Below are positions 45,783 to 48,663 of a DNA stretch of 48,663 nucleotides, piece by piece. The DNA lies in NCBI RefSeq assembly GCF_001427665.1, contig NZ_LMHC01000001.1, positions 914,907-963,569 on the forward strand, read 5' to 3'. The stretch is from Caulobacter sp. Root655 (lineage in GTDB: Bacteria > Pseudomonadota > Alphaproteobacteria > Caulobacterales > Caulobacteraceae). Under the pieces are notes generated by a model. That model ran no database searches. It was not told the origin of the DNA and worked only from the letters and a program-made list of their open reading frames with translations. The translations under genes were made by a program, and so were the position numbers. The first letter of the stretch is position 1; each line of letters begins with the position of its first letter.

Positions 45783-46663
45783 TGGACGAACCCCGTTTCG
45801 GATTGCCGAACCTGGGCGACGGGGTGGGGCTGCGCGAGCCGCACTTCCCGCACCTGATGGCCACCGCGCCCGCCGACTGGGGCGTGGACTGGTTCGAGAT
45901 CATCAGCGAGAACTTCCTCGACCACGCCGGCTACGCCGCCCACGTGCTCGAGGTGGTGGCCGCCCATCGCCCGGTGGTGATGCACGGGGTGTCGCTGTCG
46001 ATCGGCGGCGCCGACCCGCTGGACCTGGCCTATCTCGACAAGCTGGCGGCCCTGGCCGACCGGGTGAAGCCGGCCTGGATTTCCGACCACCTGTGCTGGA
46101 CCGGGGTGGCGGGGCTCAACACCCACGACCTGCTGCCGCTGCCCCTGACCGAGGCGACCCTGGCCCATGTGGTCGACCGGGTGAAGGCCGTGCAGGACCG
46201 CCTGGGCCGGCCGCTGATCCTGGAGAACCCCAGCAGCTACCTCGAATTCCGCTCGTCCCAGATGCCCGAATGGGAGTTCCTGGCCCGGATGGCGCAGGCC
46301 GCCGACTGCGGCCTGCTGCTGGACGTCAACAACGTGCATGTCAGCGCTTTCAACCACGGCTTCGACCCGGAGACCTATGTCGAGGCCATCCCCGCCGAGC
46401 GGATCGTCCAGACGCACCTGGCCGGACCCAGCGACTTCGGCACGCACCTGATGGACACCCACGACGCCCCGGTGCCCGACGCGGTCTGGCCGCTGTATGC
46501 CCGGGTCCAGGCCCGGACCGGCGGGGTCTCGACCCTGCTGGAATGGGACGCCGACATCCCGGCCTGGCCCGACCTGCTGGCCGAGCTGGCCAAGGCCAGA
46601 GCCGTGCGGGAAGGCTGGCGACCGGCGGCGCCGTCGCCGACCGCCGCGCGCGCCCATGGCTGA
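45782..46663 (+). CDS. DUF692 multinuclear iron enzyme (MNIO, MbnB/TglH/BufB-like)
   Basis: A 293-residue TIM-barrel enzyme of the DUF692/MNIO family. Ligand-like residues lie in the usual order: E39-E43 (WFEIISEN), H68 (MHGVSLSIG), D102-H103 (SDHLCW), E148-N149 (LENPSSYL), D181-N184-H186 ([10 protein letters not shown]), H212 (THLAG), D225 and H227 (MDTHDAPV), E254-D256 (LLEWDAD). Relatives use two or three iron atoms and O2 to turn Cys into modified residues such as thiooxazoles or oxazolone/thioamide groups. The gene overlaps both neighbours, so it is coupled to the ferritin-like protein and to the DUF2063 protein. Confidence 0.95.
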   Translation: MDEPRFGLPNLGDGVGLREPHFPHLMATAPADWGVDWFEIISENFLDHAGYAAHVLEVVAAHRPVVMHGVSLSIGGADPLDLAYLDKLAALADRVKPAWISDHLCWTGVAGLNTHDLLPLPLTEATLAHVVDRVKAVQDRLGRPLILENPSSYLEFRSSQMPEWEFLARMAQAADCGLLLDVNNVHVSAFNHGFDPETYVEAIPAERIVQTHLAGPSDFGTHLMDTHDAPVPDAVWPLYARVQARTGGVSTLLEWDADIPAWPDLLAELAKARAVREGWRPAAPSPTAARAHG

Positions 46664-47459
46664 GCCCGACCTGCCGGTCCTGCAGCGCTGGATGCAGGGG
46701 GCGATCCTGGGCCGGGTGGCGCCGCCGGGCCTGGACGACCTGATCGTCGGCGACGACCGGCTGTCGGCGACCCAGCGCCTGACCCTCTACGCCCGCGGCT
46801 ATCGGGCCCGGCTGGCGGAGTGCCTTTCCGCCGAATTCCCCTGCCTCAAGGCCCTGGCCGGCGAGCAGGTGTTCCAGCTGTTCGCGGCCAGCTACATCGA
46901 GAGCCAGCCGCCCGGCGATCCCAGCCTCTATGCGCTGGGCGCGGGCTTCGCCGACTTCCTGGAGGCCACGCGGCCGCCGGGTGACCAGGGCCCCGGCGCT
47001 CTTTCGGCCCTGCCGGCCGACCTGGCCCGGCTGGACCGGGCGCGGGCCGAGGTCCAGCGGGCGGCCGGGGTGGAGCGCCGTCCCGGACCGCCGCCGGCCG
47101 TCGACCTGCTGCTGACGCCCGGCGCCCGGCTGCGGCGGCCAGACAGCGTGCGCCTGCTGAACCTGGGCTTCGACCCGGCCCCGCTGCTGGCCGCCGTCGA
47201 TCGCGGCGGCCCGATCGATCCGCCCGAACCTTGTCCGACTCCGGTCGCCGTGGCCCGCAGCCGCTACCGGGTCGCGGTCCACAGGCTGACGCCGTGGCGC
47301 TTCGCCTGGCTGGAGGCGCTGGGCGAGGCCGGAGACGACGTCCACGTCGCCGCCGCCCGGGCGGCGCGGGCCACTGGGCGCGAGACCGGCGCAATGATCG
47401 CCGACCTGGCGCTGTGGCTGCCGCTGGCGGCGGAGCACGGGCTGGTGGACGGGGTGTGA
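46656..47459 (+). CDS. DUF2063 partner protein (BufC/HvfC-like)
   Basis: A 267-residue protein of the DUF2063 family. The N-terminal domain begins [14 protein letters not shown] and contains [36 protein letters not shown], the family's usual start. The C-terminal part is a second alpha/beta domain ([20 protein letters not shown]) as in BufC. These proteins are thought to deliver substrate peptides to the DUF692 enzyme. It overlaps that gene by 8 bases. There is no separate small peptide gene in the operon, so the ferritin-like protein is the likely substrate. Confidence 0.9.
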   Translation: MAEPDLPVLQRWMQGAILGRVAPPGLDDLIVGDDRLSATQRLTLYARGYRARLAECLSAEFPCLKALAGEQVFQLFAASYIESQPPGDPSLYALGAGFADFLEATRPPGDQGPGALSALPADLARLDRARAEVQRAAGVERRPGPPPAVDLLLTPGARLRRPDSVRLLNLGFDPAPLLAAVDRGGPIDPPEPCPTPVAVARSRYRVAVHRLTPWRFAWLEALGEAGDDVHVAAARAARATGRETGAMIADLALWLPLAAEHGLVDGV

Positions 47460-47466
47460 AATTGAG

Positions 47467-47633
47467 AAACCCTCTCCCAGAGGGAGGCCCGCCGCGATAG
47501 CGGTGGGAGGGTGAGGGGTTTAGACGTCAACCGCCCATCCCCACCGCCCTGCCCAGATCTGAAACAGCGTAACGCCTCACCCTCCCACGCCTGCGGCGCG
47601 GGCCCCTCCCTCTCCTTACAGGAGAGGGTTTAG
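47467..47633. repeat. Pair of inverted intergenic repeats, class E
   Basis: Two related GC-rich elements in opposite orientation (47467-47522 and 47573-47633), each with AACCCTCTCC and GGGAGGGTGAGG segments. They fill the gap between the converging DUF2063 and purU genes and may form terminators for both. Confidence 0.7.
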
Positions 47634-47644
47634 GTGGCTCGTCC

Positions 47645-48514
47645 TTAGTCGAACACCACCGTCTTGGCGCCGTTGATCAGCACCCGGTGCTCGACGTGCC
47701 AGGTCACCGCCCGGGCCAGCACCGTGCACTCCACGTCGCGGCCGAACTCCACCAGGTCGTCGGGCGTGTGGCTGTGATCGACCCGATGGACGCCCTGCTC
47801 GATGATCGGGCCCTCGTCCAGGTCGGTGGTCACGTAGTGGGCCGTGGCCCCGATGATCTTCACGCCGCGCTCGAAGGCCTGGTGATAGGGCTTGGCGCCC
47901 TTGAAGCTGGGCAGGAACGAGTGGTGGATGTTGATGCACCGCCCCGACAGCCGCGCGCACAGGGCCGGCGACAGGATCTGCATGTAGCGGGCCAGCACCA
48001 CCAGGTCGACGTCCAGGTCGTCGACCAGCTTGAGGAAGTCGGCCTCCTGCGCGGCCTTGTTGTCGCGCGTGGTCGGCAGGTGGAAGAACGGGATGCCGCT
48101 CCATTCGGTGAACGAGCGCATGTCCTCGTGGTTGGACATCACCCCGACGATCTCGACCGGCAGCAGGCCGGCGCGCCAGCGGTGCAGCAGGTCGAACAGG
48201 CAGTGGCCGAACTTGGAGACGGCGATCAGCACCTTGGGCTTCACGGCCGCGTCGTGCAGCGACCAGGTCATCGAGAACCGCTTGGCGATCAGCTCGAAGC
48301 CCTGGCGCAGGTCGTTGATCGGCGGCATGTCGCCGTCCGGTCGGAACACCGTGCGCATGTAGAACTGGTCGGCCTGGCCGTCGTTGAAGTGGCTGCTCTC
48401 GACGATCGAGGCGTCGTTGTCGGCCAGGAAGCCGGACACGGCCGCCACCACGCCCTTACGGTCGGGGCATTGCAGGATCAGGATGTAGCGGTCGGCGGCG
48501 GCGGGCGGGCTCAT
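47645..48514 (-). CDS. purU: Formyltetrahydrofolate deformylase
   Basis: A 289-residue enzyme that hydrolyses 10-formyl-THF to THF and formate, supplying formate for PurT-dependent purine synthesis and balancing one-carbon pools. An N-terminal ACT domain (ILILQCPDRKGVVAAVSGFL) precedes the formyltransferase fold. The catalytic residues N195, H197 and D233 lie in INIHHSFLPSFKG and GATAHYVTTDLDEGPII. The end PDDLVEFGRDVECTVLARAV is typical of PurU. Length is normal, ATG at 48514. It stands alone in the window, convergent with the MNIO operon. Confidence 0.97.
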   Translation of the reverse strand: MSPPAAADRYILILQCPDRKGVVAAVSGFLADNDASIVESSHFNDGQADQFYMRTVFRPDGDMPPINDLRQGFELIAKRFSMTWSLHDAAVKPKVLIAVSKFGHCLFDLLHRWRAGLLPVEIVGVMSNHEDMRSFTEWSGIPFFHLPTTRDNKAAQEADFLKLVDDLDVDLVVLARYMQILSPALCARLSGRCINIHHSFLPSFKGAKPYHQAFERGVKIIGATAHYVTTDLDEGPIIEQGVHRVDHSHTPDDLVEFGRDVECTVLARAVTWHVEHRVLINGAKTVVFD

Positions 48515-48566
48515 GACCTGGGTCGTAGTCGACCTTGGTCGCCGACCGCAAGTCCCATGCGACCTT

Positions 48567-48663
48567 CCCTCCCCCCTGCGGGGAGGGTGGCGGCGAAGCC
48601 GACGGGTGGGGGCCGGTGCAGGGAGTCATTGCGGCGGCTCCCCCACCCGACCCCTTCGGGGCC
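48567..48663. repeat. Intergenic repeat, class D copy 2 (runs off the window)
   Basis: Begins with the same 24 bases as copy 1 at 10040 (CCCTCCCCCCTGCGGGGAGG then GTGG) and continues GGGTGGGGGCCGGTGCAGGG. An inverted second half (CTCCCCCACCCGACC) follows. It lies upstream of purU. Confidence 0.75.

Overview
The window is a GC-rich chromosomal stretch with tight ATGA/GTGA gene overlaps and many intergenic palindromic repeats. Gene content (PrtD/PrtE type I secretion pair, NodT-type efflux, giant RTX/cadherin-like protein, WbpABDI-like sugar genes) suggests an alphaproteobacterium, most likely Caulobacter or a close relative in the Caulobacteraceae. This is a judgement from gene families and composition; no rRNA or other species marker is present. 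I see no tRNA, rRNA, CRISPR array, transposase, integrase or prophage.

Layout. 0-10 kb: a Gfo/Idh/MocA sugar dehydrogenase, a type I secretion ABC exporter with its membrane fusion protein, an AraC regulator, then DUF4173 membrane protein, OmpR-type response regulator and histidine kinase as one operon. 10-21 kb: a RibD/DHFR-like reductase, a small unknown protein, a complete tripartite RND efflux operon (50-aa leader ORF, adaptor, pump, outer-membrane lipoprotein) divergent from a TetR repressor across a region with two dyads, then a small protein, CorA and a coiled-coil protein. 21-31 kb: an AraC regulator, two distantly related glycosyltransferase-like proteins meeting tail to tail, and a minus-strand sugar operon matching the UDP-ManNAc3NAcA pathway (WbpB, WbpA, WbpD, WbpI) plus an NAD-dependent epimerase. 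The aminotransferase WbpE is absent.

31-43.5 kb: GNAT, DUF6916 and three tandem phage-tail-collar-like proteins, divergent from a 3245-residue protein. That protein has an N-terminal seven-fold repeat (probable beta-propeller), a second propeller-like segment, cadherin/Ig-like domains, ten alternating ~97-residue repeats, four RTX blocks and a C-terminal tail ending DLIL that suits a PrtD-type exporter. The exporter at 1.2-4.3 kb is a plausible, untested partner.

43.8-47.5 kb: the most unusual locus, a three-gene overlapping operon. It encodes a 665-residue protein joining a VioB-like ferritin-like domain to a nine-cysteine C-terminal domain, a DUF692 (MNIO) iron enzyme and a DUF2063 partner protein. 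The DUF692/DUF2063 pair is known to modify cysteines in bufferin-type peptides. Here the likely substrate is part of a large, apparently cytosolic metalloprotein. The window closes with purU.

At least six classes of intergenic palindromic repeat recur, and in the RND operon one follows each of the three main genes.
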